This document shows positions 1 to 9,620 of a DNA stretch of 64,000 nucleotides, piece by piece; position 1 is the stretch's first letter; every line of letters begins with the position of its first letter. The translations under genes were made by a program, and so were the position numbers. The notes beneath the pieces were generated by a model. That model ran no database searches. It was not told where the DNA came from and was given only the letters and a program-made list of their open reading frames with translations. Source of the DNA: Tissierella sp. MB52-C2 (GTDB lineage Bacteria > Bacillota > Clostridia > Tissierellales > Tissierellaceae); contig NZ_CP133261.1 of the NCBI RefSeq assembly GCF_030931715.1, forward strand, positions 1,736,001 through 1,800,000. Reading direction: 5' to 3'.

Positions 1-101
1 GCTACCATGTACAGAGGAAATGATAAATCCCCTGATGCATAGTATGCATCTTGATTATTTTCTCTTACTCTCCCTACATCAGAAATAGCACCAATGACCA
101 T
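1..101 (-). CDS. Stp1/PrpC-type PP2C Ser/Thr protein phosphatase, N-terminal fragment
   Basis: Only the first 33 codons are inside the window. The start ATG at 101 follows a GGTGG-type ribosome-binding site and lies 12 bp after the rlmN stop. The translation begins MVIGAISDVGRVRENNQD, the typical PP2C opening in which the Asp of the SDxGxVRxxNQD motif binds metal. In Firmicutes the rsmB-rlmN pair is normally followed by this phosphatase and then the PASTA kinase PrkC, which it opposes, so the neighbourhood agrees. The rest of the protein cannot be seen. Confidence 0.85.
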   Translation of the reverse strand, partial: MVIGAISDVGRVRENNQDAYYASGDLSFPLYMV

Positions 102-113
102 AATACCACCCCA

Positions 114-1166
114 TTAAGCTCTTTTATTATTAATATCATCAGTAACGGCACGTCTCAATTGTCCACATGAAGCACTGATATCTCCACCCATTTCTCGTCT
201 TATAGTCACATTAATATTAGCTTTATTTAATTCTTTCCTAACTCTCTCTATGTTATCTCTATTTGGCCTGTCCTTTCTAAACTCTTTAATTGGGTTTAAA
301 GGAATTAGATTAATATGACATTTTAGTCCTTTTAAAATTCTTTTCAATTCACTTATATCGATATCTCTATCGTTTACATTTTGAATCAATGTATATTCAA
401 AAGTAATTCTTCTATTAGTTGTTTCTGAATAAAACTTACAAGCTTTCATTAGTTCCTCTATGGAATATTTATTAGCTATAGGCATAATCTTTTTTCTATC
501 TTTATCAAATGGTGAGTGTAATGATATAGATAAAGTAATTGGTATATCTTCTTTAGCAAGATCATATATCTTTGGAACAACTCCACAAGTTGATAAAGTA
601 ATATTTCTAAGACTAATATTGTGTCCTTTCTCACTATGAATAAGATTTAAAAACTTCATAACATTATCATAATTATCCAAAGGTTCTCCACTTCCCATTA
701 GCACAATGTTTGAAATATCTTTTCCTAAATTTTCTTCCATCATATAAATTTGATTTGCCATTTCAGCTGGTGTTAAATTTCTTATTAGCCCTTCCTTGGT
801 AGATGCACAGAATGCACATCCCATTTTACATCCTACTTGAGTAGATATGCAAGCTGTTAGTCCATGATTATATTCCATAGCAACTGATTCTATTATATTC
901 ATATCTTCTAGTAAATACAAATATTTTTTAGTATTATCAATTTGCGAAGTAAATCTCTTATATATTTCTAACTCATTAACCTTTGCATTCGTCTTAAGAT
1001 AATCCCTAAGTTTCTCTGGCAAAAGATTTAAATCCTCAATTTTTGTTTTGTTATTTCTATGAAAGTATGAAAAAACTTGTTCTCCTCTAAAAGGCTTTTC
1101 TCCTATACTAACCATATAATCTTTTAATTCATCTAGAGTTAGACTATTAAGCTCAATTATATCCAA
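114..1166 (-). CDS. rlmN: RlmN, 23S rRNA A2503 C2-methyltransferase
   Basis: This radical-SAM enzyme methylates A2503 of 23S rRNA, and tRNA A37 in some bacteria, through a methyl-Cys intermediate. At 350 aa it has the usual family length. The iron-sulfur cluster motif is C113-x3-C117-x2-C120. The two mechanistic cysteines expected 7 residues before the cluster and near the C terminus are present: C106 (TACIST) and C334 (SASCGQL). The SAM-binding MGSGEPL motif is at 157-163. The start is TTG, placed 6 nt after a GAGGTG ribosome-binding site. It sits 55 bp downstream of rsmB in a translation/rRNA-modification operon. Confidence 0.97.
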   Translation of the reverse strand: MDIIELNSLTLDELKDYMVSIGEKPFRGEQVFSYFHRNNKTKIEDLNLLPEKLRDYLKTNAKVNELEIYKRFTSQIDNTKKYLYLLEDMNIIESVAMEYNHGLTACISTQVGCKMGCAFCASTKEGLIRNLTPAEMANQIYMMEENLGKDISNIVLMGSGEPLDNYDNVMKFLNLIHSEKGHNISLRNITLSTCGVVPKIYDLAKEDIPITLSISLHSPFDKDRKKIMPIANKYSIEELMKACKFYSETTNRRITFEYTLIQNVNDRDIDISELKRILKGLKCHINLIPLNPIKEFRKDRPNRDNIERVRKELNKANINVTIRREMGGDISASCGQLRRAVTDDINNKRA

Positions 1167-1221
1167 ATAATCACCTCAACTTATTCTAATATAATATTAT
1201 ACATAATTTCTTGATATATTT

Positions 1222-2568
1222 CTATCTTTCTTTTACTAATTTCGCTATATAAAACCCATCTGTATTATGAATATGAGGAAATAACTGAATATATCCATCT
1301 TTTAAAGTTTCAATATTTTCTTTATTATGAAACTTATTTTCAATATTAACTAAACTAAAATTTTTATTTTCCTCTATAAATCTACTTATCATATTAATAT
1401 TCTCATCCTTCTCTATGGTACAAGTACTATAGACTAAAAATCCTCCTACTTTAAGATATTCTTTTGCATTATTTAAAATTTTATATTGAATATCTACTAA
1501 TTCTTTTATATCTTCTTCTTTTCTATTTCTCTTAATTTCCGGTTTTCTTCTAATTAAACCTAATCCAGAACAAGGGGCATCTATTAATATATAATCTGCC
1601 ATATTTATTAATGATTCCTGCCTTTTAGTTCCATCGAAAATAAAGGTTTGAATAATATTAATTCCTAATCTATTTGCATTTTCCTCAACAAGTTTTAACT
1701 TATGTTCGTAAATATCCATACTTAAAATTTTTCCTTCATTATTCATAATCTGCCCTAGATGTGTAGCTTTTCCTCCCGGTGCACTACAAACATCTATAAT
1801 AGTACTTCCTGGACTTGGATCCATAACTTGCCCAACTAAAGTACTACTTTCATCTTGAATAAAGAAATGCCCTAGTTTAAATTCTGAGACTTCAGTTATT
1901 CTAGTTGGATTTTCAACGATTAAAGAGTCCTTAGCATATATAGAATCTTTAACTTTAAATCCATAGTTATTTAAACTCTCCTTTAATGTTTCCTTATTAG
2001 TCTTTAACGTATTTATCCTGATATTTAACTCTGGTGATTCATTGTTTTTCTTACATAATTTTTCCGTGAAATCTTCTCCAAATTCTTTTATCCATCTTTC
2101 TACCAGCCATTTTGGATGAGAATATTTAATTGAAATATAATCAGCTTTATTTGTTTTATCAATTTTTGTAAATGCTTCTTTATTTCTGCTAATATTTCTT
2201 AATATTCCATTTACAAAGCCAATTGTGCCTTTGTGACCATGCTTCTTAGCTAAATTAACAGATTCATTAACTGCTGCACTTTGTGGTATTTTATCCATAA
2301 ATACAAGCTGGTATACTCCTATTTTGAGTATGATTAAAATCTTTGGATGAATTTTTTTCAATTTTATCTTAGATGCCTTTGAAATTATATATTCTATATA
2401 TATATTGTTTTCTAATACTCCATATACAATTTCTCTAACTAAATTCTCTTCCATATGTATTAAATTTTCTTCTTCTAAATGTTTTTTTATAGATATATTT
2501 GAAAATGCATCGTTTATTAAAATATCATATAGTATATTTAATGACATTTCTCTAGCAGATAAGCCCAT
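1222..2568 (-). CDS. rsmB: RsmB, 16S rRNA cytosine-967 C5-methyltransferase
   Basis: It methylates C967 of 16S rRNA. The 448-aa protein has an N-terminal NusB-like helical RNA-binding domain (about 1-135) and a C-terminal Rossmann methyltransferase. The SAM motif CSAPGGK is at 261-267. The two catalytic cysteines of the m5C family are C333 in DAPCSG and C383 in STCTIE. The ATG follows GAGGTG. It lies between the YugP-type peptidase gene and rlmN, the common clostridial order fmt-yugP-rsmB-rlmN. Nothing unusual is seen. Confidence 0.97.
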   Translation of the reverse strand: MGLSAREMSLNILYDILINDAFSNISIKKHLEEENLIHMEENLVREIVYGVLENNIYIEYIISKASKIKLKKIHPKILIILKIGVYQLVFMDKIPQSAAVNESVNLAKKHGHKGTIGFVNGILRNISRNKEAFTKIDKTNKADYISIKYSHPKWLVERWIKEFGEDFTEKLCKKNNESPELNIRINTLKTNKETLKESLNNYGFKVKDSIYAKDSLIVENPTRITEVSEFKLGHFFIQDESSTLVGQVMDPSPGSTIIDVCSAPGGKATHLGQIMNNEGKILSMDIYEHKLKLVEENANRLGINIIQTFIFDGTKRQESLINMADYILIDAPCSGLGLIRRKPEIKRNRKEEDIKELVDIQYKILNNAKEYLKVGGFLVYSTCTIEKDENINMISRFIEENKNFSLVNIENKFHNKENIETLKDGYIQLFPHIHNTDGFYIAKLVKER

Positions 2569-2626
2569 ATTAACACCTCATATTTCTATTAATATTTAAA
2601 AAATGGGGGAAAGATCCCCCATAAGT

Positions 2627-3325
2627 TTAATCTCTTCTTCTATTTGTCATTGCCAATAATCTGAGAAGTTCTCCAATAGCCACTAATGTAGCAGCCACAT
2701 AAGTTAATGCCGCAGCTCTTAAAACTTCCTTTGCTGGTTTAATATTATCTCTTTCCATAATTCCATTTTCTAATTGAATTAAGGCTCTACTACTGGCATT
2801 AAATTCCACTGGCAGTGTTATTACTTGAAAAAGTACTACAGATAAAAATAATACAATACCAAGTTCAATAAAAAATGGAGAAATAGCAAATCCAATAAAA
2901 ATAAATATCCATACTAGCCTTGAACCAATATTAGCTATTGGTGCTATATTATTTCTAAGAATAAGAGGAAAGTATCCTTCCGCATGTTGTATAGCATGAC
3001 CCACCTCATGGGCAGCTACACTCATGGATGCTATACTATTTCCGCTATAGATACTATTTGATAGACGTACAACCTTTGTCCTGGGATCATAATGATCTGT
3101 CAGCTTTCCACCTACTTGTTCCACTCTTACATCGTAAAGTCCATTTTTATCTAAAATCATTCTTGCTATTTCGGCACCAGTATGTCCTGTATTACTAGAG
3201 ATTCTAGAATATTTATTAAATGCAGAATTAATCTTCAACTGAGCATAAGAAGCAAATAACATAGCTGGTAGAACAAATATTAGCCATGAACTATAATATC
3301 CGCCACCATAAATATATCCATTCAT
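2627..3325 (-). CDS. YugP-type membrane zinc metallopeptidase
   Basis: The 232-aa protein belongs to the neutral zinc metallopeptidase family typified by Bacillus YugP (Zn_peptidase_2). The zinc-binding HEVGH motif is at 106-110, within AAHEVGHAIQHAEGY. There is an N-terminal membrane segment (about 12-30) and two more hydrophobic segments around 125-175, so the active site is probably at the membrane. The substrate is unknown. It lies 19 bp downstream of fmt, in the translation operon. The family assignment is firm; the physiological role is not known to me. Confidence 0.9.
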   Translation of the reverse strand: MNGYIYGGGYYSSWLIFVLPAMLFASYAQLKINSAFNKYSRISSNTGHTGAEIARMILDKNGLYDVRVEQVGGKLTDHYDPRTKVVRLSNSIYSGNSIASMSVAAHEVGHAIQHAEGYFPLILRNNIAPIANIGSRLVWIFIFIGFAISPFFIELGIVLFLSVVLFQVITLPVEFNASSRALIQLENGIMERDNIKPAKEVLRAAALTYVAATLVAIGELLRLLAMTNRRRD

Positions 3326-3344
3326 TTTTATTCCCCTCCCATAT

Positions 3345-4274
3345 CTACTTTAAAATAATATCCTCCTCTATGGAGTTACCTCTAAGATATTCTTCTACTT
3401 TAAGCTTTTTTTTCCCAGGAAACTGTACTTCTTCTAATATAATAGTCTTGTCTTTAGAGTTTACATATATACCATCTTTGTCTACTTTTACTATTTGTCC
3501 ATTACTTCCTTCTTTAAGTTTATCTATTAAAGTAGCCTTGTGTACCTTTACAATATCATCTTTATATTGTGTATATGCAGATGGCCATGGCTTTAGCCCT
3601 CTAATTAAATTTATTATATTTTCACCACCATCATTCCAATTAATTCTTCCTAAATTCTTATCTAGCATAGATGCATAAGTTGAGATATTATGGTCTTGGG
3701 GTATCTTGTTTGCCACTCCATTTTTAATATCATTCAATGCCTTTACTATTAATTCTCCTCCTAATGTAGATAATTTATCATGTATAGTGATGGCATCATC
3801 ATCTGAGTTTATCGAAATAGAATCCCATATTATCATATCTCCTGAATCCAAACCTTCTGCCATTTCCATAATAGTAACCCCTGTTTCTTTCTCACCATTT
3901 ATTATGGACCAATTTATAGGAGCTGCACCTCTATATTTAGGTAATAAAGATGCATGAACATTATAACAGCCATATTTAGGAACTTGAAGTATTTCTTTTT
4001 TCAATATTTGTCCATAGGCAACTACAATAATAAAATCTGGATTTATATCTTTAATCTTATTAATGGATTCTATATCATTGATTGAATCAGGTTGAAAAAC
4101 TTCTAGTCCCAATTCTAGTGCTTTCTCTTTAACAGGAGTATATTGAACTTTTTTCCCTCTACCCTTAGGTCTATCTTTTTGAGTTATTACCAAATCTATA
4201 GAATGTCCATTTTCATATAATGATTCTAGAGAAGATATGGCAAAATCTGGAGTACCCATAAATATTATTTTCAT
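3345..4274 (-). CDS. fmt: Methionyl-tRNA formyltransferase
   Basis: It formylates initiator Met-tRNA using 10-formyl-THF. The 309-aa length is typical. The N-terminal formyltransferase fold begins MKIIFMGTPDFA. The catalytic Asn/His pair lies in YNVHASLLPKYRGAAP (N105, H107), and the GLDSGDM catalytic loop follows. A C-terminal OB-like tRNA-binding domain covers about 205-309. The gap to the upstream def is 1 bp, so the two initiation-linked enzymes are probably translationally coupled. The ATG has a GAGGTG ribosome-binding site located in the end of def. Confidence 0.97.
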   Translation of the reverse strand: MKIIFMGTPDFAISSLESLYENGHSIDLVITQKDRPKGRGKKVQYTPVKEKALELGLEVFQPDSINDIESINKIKDINPDFIIVVAYGQILKKEILQVPKYGCYNVHASLLPKYRGAAPINWSIINGEKETGVTIMEMAEGLDSGDMIIWDSISINSDDDAITIHDKLSTLGGELIVKALNDIKNGVANKIPQDHNISTYASMLDKNLGRINWNDGGENIINLIRGLKPWPSAYTQYKDDIVKVHKATLIDKLKEGSNGQIVKVDKDGIYVNSKDKTIILEEVQFPGKKKLKVEEYLRGNSIEEDIILK

Positions 4275-4275
4275 A

Positions 4276-4755
4276 TTACACCTCGTTATCTAAATCTTCA
4301 TCTTCTATTTCTACTTCTTCTATCATCTTGTCTGTATATAAAATTCCATCAAGATGATCAATTTCATGACATATAGCCCTTGCTAAAAAACCTCTTCCTT
4401 CTAAGTTTTTTTCTTTTCCATCTATATCTATATATTTTATTCTTACCAACTCTGGTCTAGCTACTGTTCCTGATTTTCCTGGAACTGATAAACAGCCTTC
4501 TATATCTATAACTTCACCCTTCATCTCTAAGATTTCAGGATTTATTAGTTTAATTGGACCTTCACCTATATCTATTACTACTGCACGTCTAAGTATACCT
4601 ACTTGAGGTGCAGCAAGACCCACTCCGTCTGCCTCATTCATTGTCTCTATCATATCATCTAATAGTATCTTTATTCTATCTGTGATTTCTGTAATTTCCT
4701 TTGACTTTTTCCTTAAGATTGGATCCTTAGATAGTCTTATTTCTCGTAATGCCAT
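4276..4755 (-). CDS. def: Peptide deformylase (housekeeping copy)
   Basis: It removes the N-formyl group from nascent proteins. All three metallo-deformylase motifs are canonical: GVGLAAPQ (44-51), EGCLS (86-90, metal ligand C88) and HEIDH (130-134). The 159-aa length is normal for the type-1 clostridial enzyme. It is coupled to fmt downstream and follows priA by 11 bp. A second, divergent deformylase gene is present at 49244-49705 in the accessory island, so this one is taken to be the essential copy. Confidence 0.97.
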   Translation of the reverse strand: MALREIRLSKDPILRKKSKEITEITDRIKILLDDMIETMNEADGVGLAAPQVGILRRAVVIDIGEGPIKLINPEILEMKGEVIDIEGCLSVPGKSGTVARPELVRIKYIDIDGKEKNLEGRGFLARAICHEIDHLDGILYTDKMIEEVEIEDEDLDNEV

Positions 4756-4766
4756 TTATATTCCTC

Positions 4767-7238
4767 CTATAGTATTGAATTTGGGTCAATGTCGATGCTA
4801 ATTTTTACATCATCTATTTTTAATTTATATTCATTTTCTATACATATCTTCTTTAACAAATACTTTAAACTATTTATGTTTTCTTTTTTAGACTTTAATA
4901 ATATTTGCCACCTATAATTATTTTTTATTCTTTCTAATGGTGCGGGATATGGTCCAATAATATAATTATTTATATTATCTTTTTCAACCCAATCTATATT
5001 CTCTATAATTAAATTATATACTTCCTTTGCTATAGTTGCAACTTTGTTATTATCCTCTCCCCATATTAATAAACTAACAAGTTCTAAGAAAGGTGGATAT
5101 AAAAATGCTTTCCTTAAACTTATTTCAGTATTATAAAACTCTTTATAATCATGGTCCTTGGAGAACTCTATACTATAATGCTCTGGTTCGTAAGTCTGGA
5201 GTATAACTCTTCCACTTTCTTCTCCTCTACCTGCCCTTCCTGCTACTTGAGTCACCAACTGAAATGCCTTTTCTGGAGCTCTAAAGTCTGGTAAATTTAA
5301 AGTAGTATCTGCTGCTATTATACCTACTAAAGTTACATTTTTAAAATCTAGACCTTTAGAAATCATCTGAGTTCCTATTAATATATCTATATTACCATCT
5401 TTCATATTTTCTAAAATTCTTTCGTGACTTCCTTTTTTACTTGTGGTGTCCATGTCCATTCTAGCTATTCTAGCTTGAGGGAACAATTCTTTTGCAATCT
5501 CCTCTACCTTTTCAGTTCCTATACCGAAATATCTAATATATTCACTTTTACATACAGGACAAATATTAGGTGGATTTATAGATAGACCACAGTAATGACA
5601 TCTTAGTTTATTAATATTCCTATGATATGTCATAGATATATCACAATCATTACATTTAACCACATATCCGCAACTTCTACAGGATACAAAGGTAGAGAAT
5701 CCTCTTCTATTTAAGAAAAGAATAGTCTGTTGTCCTTTTTTTAAATTTTCATCTATTGAATCATATAGTTCTGTACTAAATATAGATTTATTTCCTTTGT
5801 TTAGTTCATCCCTCATATCTATTACAACTACCTTTGGAAGCTTATAATTGTTTATCCTTTCCTCTAATTCCAAGAGAGTAAATCTACCATTTAAACTTTC
5901 ATAATAAGTTTCTAAAGAAGGAGTTGCTGATCCTAAAATTAAAGTACCATTTTCCAAATCAACTCTCCTTTCCGCAACTTCAATAGTATTATACTTAGGA
6001 TTCTGAGAAGATTTATACGTGGCTTCATGTTCTTCATCAATAATTATAATTCCTAAGTTTTTAAAAGGTGCAAATACTGCTGATCTAGCACCTACAACTA
6101 TTTTTACCCTACCTTCTTTTATTTTTCTCCATTCATCAAATCTTTCTCCATAAGATAACTTACTATGTAGTACTGCTACTAAATCACCAAACCTACCTAC
6201 AAATCTGTCAATAGTCTGAGGTGTAAGAGAAATCTCTGGTACGAGGATAATTGAATCTCTACCTACCTTTAACATTTCCTCTACCAATTGTAGATAGATT
6301 TCTGTTTTTCCGCTTCCTGTTACTCCATGGATTAAAAACTTATTTCTGTCTGATTTATTTTCAATAGAATCTATAATTTTATTAAATATTTTTTTTTGAG
6401 ATAAGGATAAATCATGTTTTTTGTAGTATTTAATATCCTTTTTTATGGGATCTCTACTTATTTCTTTATCATACACTGTAATCAAGCCTTTTTTTTCTAT
6501 TAATCTTACTGTAGATAAAGTGGTATTCACCTTTCTTGAAAGATCCTTAAACGAAACATCTTTTGTTTCAAAAATATATTCCATTATTTCTCTTTGCTTA
6601 GTCGCCCTTGTCCCTATATTATCATATATATCCAGTAGAGAAAGATTAGTGTCTAATATTTTAACCCATTTTTCTGTTCTTTTTTCTACTGTTGTTTTCA
6701 CATCTATCGTAGTTTCTATAATATCTTTAGATTCTAAATCGTTTAATAACTTATTGATATTATTTATTCTTAAATCTTTTTTACAATCTTCCAAAAGAAT
6801 CTTTCCTTTATTTCTTAAATAAGAAATAATTTTAGCTTCTTCTTCATCTACATTGTTATCAATTTTTTTATCTACTAATTCAATAAAAGTATTTATTTCC
6901 TTAAAGTCTCCAGGAGGTAAAACTGGCTGGAAGGCATCTAAGTAAGATGATAGATAGTATTCCTTCATCCAAATGCTTAATTCGATTAATTCCTTTGATA
7001 TTAAAGGTTTATCATCTAAAACATCTACTACTTTCTTTAATCTACTTTTGTAAGGAGCATTGTCTAATATTTTGATTACTATGCCCTTTATTAATTTATT
7101 TCCCCTTCCAAAGGGTATTATAACTCTCATTCCTTCTTTTACAATATCTTGCAGCTCTCCCTCGACAATATATGTATATGGTCTATCAACTTGAGAAGAT
7201 TTATTATTTACTATGATCTGTGCATATTTTACATTCAA
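4767..7238 (-). CDS. priA: Primosomal protein N' (replication restart helicase PriA)
   Basis: PriA reloads the replisome at stalled forks. Counting from the upstream ATG at 7247, the Walker A motif GVTGSGKT is at 308-315 and the DEEH box at 404-407. A cysteine-rich zinc-binding insertion (CRSCG, CNDC, CHYCG, CPVC) follows, then the conserved GIGTEKVEE. I prefer the TTG at 7238 as start. The AAAAGGA ribosome-binding site directly abuts the ATG at 7247 but lies 9 nt before the TTG, and the resulting start, (M)NVKYAQIIVNN, matches the usual PriA N terminus. Length is 823 aa. Confidence 0.95.
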   Translation of the reverse strand: MNVKYAQIIVNNKSSQVDRPYTYIVEGELQDIVKEGMRVIIPFGRGNKLIKGIVIKILDNAPYKSRLKKVVDVLDDKPLISKELIELSIWMKEYYLSSYLDAFQPVLPPGDFKEINTFIELVDKKIDNNVDEEEAKIISYLRNKGKILLEDCKKDLRINNINKLLNDLESKDIIETTIDVKTTVEKRTEKWVKILDTNLSLLDIYDNIGTRATKQREIMEYIFETKDVSFKDLSRKVNTTLSTVRLIEKKGLITVYDKEISRDPIKKDIKYYKKHDLSLSQKKIFNKIIDSIENKSDRNKFLIHGVTGSGKTEIYLQLVEEMLKVGRDSIILVPEISLTPQTIDRFVGRFGDLVAVLHSKLSYGERFDEWRKIKEGRVKIVVGARSAVFAPFKNLGIIIIDEEHEATYKSSQNPKYNTIEVAERRVDLENGTLILGSATPSLETYYESLNGRFTLLELEERINNYKLPKVVVIDMRDELNKGNKSIFSTELYDSIDENLKKGQQTILFLNRRGFSTFVSCRSCGYVVKCNDCDISMTYHRNINKLRCHYCGLSINPPNICPVCKSEYIRYFGIGTEKVEEIAKELFPQARIARMDMDTTSKKGSHERILENMKDGNIDILIGTQMISKGLDFKNVTLVGIIAADTTLNLPDFRAPEKAFQLVTQVAGRAGRGEESGRVILQTYEPEHYSIEFSKDHDYKEFYNTEISLRKAFLYPPFLELVSLLIWGEDNNKVATIAKEVYNLIIENIDWVEKDNINNYIIGPYPAPLERIKNNYRWQILLKSKKENINSLKYLLKKICIENEYKLKIDDVKISIDIDPNSIL

Positions 7239-7286
7239 ACTTATCATTCCTTTTATAAGTGAAAATTAAAAGCTAGATAATATCAT

Positions 7287-8492
7287 CTAGCCTTTATCTT
7301 GTAATATATATTTTACCTTATCTAATATAATCCTTGCAACTCGTCTTTTATCCATTATAGGATAATCTATTTTTGTGCCTTCCTTATCTATTATAGATAT
7401 AATATTAGTGTCTACATTAAAACCTGCTCCATCTTTTGTCACATCATTAGCCACTATGAAATCCAAGTTTTTCTTCTTTAATTTTCCCATTGCATACTCA
7501 TAAACATTATTGGTTTCAGCTGCAAATCCAACTATAATCTGATCTTTCTTTTTGTTTCCAAAGTGAGCTGCTATATCTGGATTTTTTATATATTTTATAA
7601 TCAATTCATTATCATTGTCTTTTTTCTTTATTTTTTCTTCACTTACTGTCTCTGGTCTATAATCTACTGGTGCTGCAGCTTTAATCAAGACATTACAGGT
7701 ATCAAAATGATTCTCAATAGCATTTAGCATATCTTCGGTGGTTTTTATATTAATAAGAGTTACTCCTTTAGGTGCCTCAAGAGATGTAGGACCACTTACT
7801 AGTATTACTTCTGCACCTCTTTTTACAGCTTCCTCTGCTATGCTATATCCCATTTTACCACTGGAATGATTAGTCATATATCTAACTGGGTCTAAGGGCT
7901 CTATAGTTGGTCCAGCAGTTATTACTATTTTTTTTTCTACTAAATCTTTTTCTACAAAGCTACTTAATACATATTCCAGAATATCAGATGGCTCTGCCAT
8001 TTTCCCTTCTCCATAGTCTCCACAGGCAAGTACTCCTGTTCCTGGAGTAATAAACTCATATCCTAACTCTTTTAATTTATCTATATTTAACTTTACTATT
8101 GGGTTACGATACATAAAAGTATTCATAGCTGGTGCAAATATGACCTTAGCCGTTGATGCCATCACAACTGTAGTTAATAAATTGTCTGCTATTCCATTTG
8201 CTATTTTCCCTATGGTATTTGCAGTTGCCGGAGCAATTAAAATAATATCTGCTCTCTGTGCCAAGGATATATGCTCTACATCATAACTTGTAATTTCATT
8301 AAACATTTTTCTATGAACCACATTTTTTGACATAGTTTGAAAAGTCAGAGGTGTAACAAATTCTTCTGCTCCTTCTGTCATGATTACATCCACATTGGCA
8401 TTAAGCTTTTTTAATCTGCTGACTAAATCACAAGCTTTATATACTGCAATTCCACCTGTAACTCCTAGAACAATTTTTTTACCTTTAAGCAT
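7287..8492 (-). CDS. coaBC: Bifunctional phosphopantothenoylcysteine decarboxylase / phosphopantothenate-cysteine ligase
   Basis: It carries out two steps of coenzyme A synthesis. The N-terminal flavoprotein CoaC half (about 1-185) has the catalytic His in VEHISLAQRADI and the FMN-binding IAPATANTIGKIANGIADNL region, shown here in part. The C-terminal CoaB half starts at KKIVITAGPT and contains the NHSSGKMG nucleotide-binding motif and the IKKKDN dimer region. At 401 aa it is full length. It is in the gmk-rpoZ-coaBC-priA order common in Firmicutes, with 9 bp between it and rpoZ. Confidence 0.96.
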   Translation of the reverse strand: MLKGKKIVLGVTGGIAVYKACDLVSRLKKLNANVDVIMTEGAEEFVTPLTFQTMSKNVVHRKMFNEITSYDVEHISLAQRADIILIAPATANTIGKIANGIADNLLTTVVMASTAKVIFAPAMNTFMYRNPIVKLNIDKLKELGYEFITPGTGVLACGDYGEGKMAEPSDILEYVLSSFVEKDLVEKKIVITAGPTIEPLDPVRYMTNHSSGKMGYSIAEEAVKRGAEVILVSGPTSLEAPKGVTLINIKTTEDMLNAIENHFDTCNVLIKAAAPVDYRPETVSEEKIKKKDNDNELIIKYIKNPDIAAHFGNKKKDQIIVGFAAETNNVYEYAMGKLKKKNLDFIVANDVTKDGAGFNVDTNIISIIDKEGTKIDYPIMDKRRVARIILDKVKYILQDKG

Positions 8493-8501
8493 AATATCCT
8501 C

Positions 8502-8711
8502 CTATTTTATACTACTAATAGATGGTCTAGTATAAGTTATCTTTCCTTCTATCACTTCTCCTAAAGCAATACTAACTGGCTTTTTAGATGTTCCTTCAAT
8601 TAACGGTTCAGCACCATCAATGATTTGTCTTGCTCTTTTAGCAGTTAGTATAACTAGAGTATATCTGCTATCTCCTCTTTCTGCTAGTTCATTAAAAGAT
8701 GGGTTTAACAT
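8502..8711 (-). CDS. rpoZ: RNA polymerase omega subunit
   Basis: This 69-aa protein has the conserved omega core RYTLVILTAKRARQI and is located directly after gmk (1 bp gap), its usual place. Omega stabilises the beta-prime subunit in RNA polymerase. The ribosome-binding site GAGGTAAATAAA precedes the ATG. No oddities. Confidence 0.95.
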   Translation of the reverse strand: MLNPSFNELAERGDSRYTLVILTAKRARQIIDGAEPLIEGTSKKPVSIALGEVIEGKITYTRPSISSIK

Positions 8712-8712
8712 T

Positions 8713-9327
8713 TTATTTACCTCCCTGTGAAATAATTTTTTCTTTAATATCTGAATGTCTTTTTACTCTTACACTTTCAGCTCTTATTATGGACTCTATA
8801 TCAGATATGGCATCTTCTATTTTTTCATTTACAACAAAATAATCATATTCCCCTACAAAATCTAATTCTTTAAAAGCATTTTCAAATCTTCTATTTATAT
8901 CTTCTGGCGTCTCAGTTCCTCTTTTAACTATTCTATTTTTTAACTCCTCCATGGTTGGAGGTAATAAAAATACAAATACTGCCTCAGGATAATTCTTCTT
9001 AATTTGTAATGCACCTTGTACATCAATTTCCAATAAAACTATTTCTCCTTTATCGACTTGATCTATAACAAATTCCTTTGGAGTTCCATAGTAGTTAGTG
9101 TGTACATATGCGTGCTCTAAAAATTCATTATTATTAATTTTATTTTTAAATTCTTCATCATCTATAAAAAAATAATTGACTCCATCTACTTCGCCAACTC
9201 TTGGCTTTCTTGTAGTTGCAGAAATCGAATATACGATATCCTTATTTCTTTCCAATAATTCTTTACATACAGTTCCCTTTCCAGTTCCAGCAGGACCTGA
9301 AACAATTAACAAAAAACCTTTTGCCAT
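8713..9327 (-). CDS. gmk: Guanylate kinase
   Basis: It phosphorylates GMP to GDP with ATP. The P-loop is in IVSGPAGTGKGTV near the N terminus. The GMP-binding segment includes SATTRKPRVGEVDGVNY, and the lid and core end in the usual FDYFVVN-like motif (YDYFVVNEKIEDA). At 204 aa it is full length. It lies 20 bp downstream of remA and 1 bp upstream of rpoZ, a standard Firmicutes arrangement. Confidence 0.97.
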   Translation of the reverse strand: MAKGFLLIVSGPAGTGKGTVCKELLERNKDIVYSISATTRKPRVGEVDGVNYFFIDDEEFKNKINNNEFLEHAYVHTNYYGTPKEFVIDQVDKGEIVLLEIDVQGALQIKKNYPEAVFVFLLPPTMEELKNRIVKRGTETPEDINRRFENAFKELDFVGEYDYFVVNEKIEDAISDIESIIRAESVRVKRHSDIKEKIISQGGK

Positions 9328-9347
9328 CTTGTCACCATCTTTCCATA

Positions 9348-9605
9348 TTAGTCTATATTCTCTCCTTTGTCGTGAAACCTATTGGCCACAGTCTCTGGTT
9401 GAACGGGAGTTAGTATTACATGTTGACTATCTGTAATTATAACTGCCCTAGTTCTTCTGCCATAAGTAGCATCTATTAAAAGTCCCTTTTCTCTTGCTTC
9501 TTGGATAAGTCTTTTAATAGGTGCCGATTCTGAACTTACTACAGAAATTATTCTATTGGCTGAAACAATATTTCCAAAACCAATGTTAATTAGTTTTATT
9601 GACAT
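9348..9605 (-). CDS. remA: RemA-family extracellular matrix regulator (DUF370)
   Basis: The 85-aa protein belongs to the DUF370/RemA family, small DNA-binding proteins that in Bacillus activate matrix and osmoprotection operons. The conserved opening [10 protein letters not shown], the [13 protein letters not shown] segment and the [11 protein letters not shown] segment are all present. It sits between yicC and gmk, where this gene is found in most Clostridia. ATG has an AAGGAGG ribosome-binding site. The regulon here is unknown. Confidence 0.92.
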   Translation of the reverse strand: MSIKLINIGFGNIVSANRIISVVSSESAPIKRLIQEAREKGLLIDATYGRRTRAVIITDSQHVILTPVQPETVANRFHDKGENID

Positions 9606-9620
9606 AAAAATCCTCCTTAA

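Noticed and set aside
7629-7660. Riboswitches or T-boxes in the housekeeping block
   Set aside because: Gaps between genes are mostly below 60 bp and show no T-box (TGGNACCGCG) or known riboswitch core.
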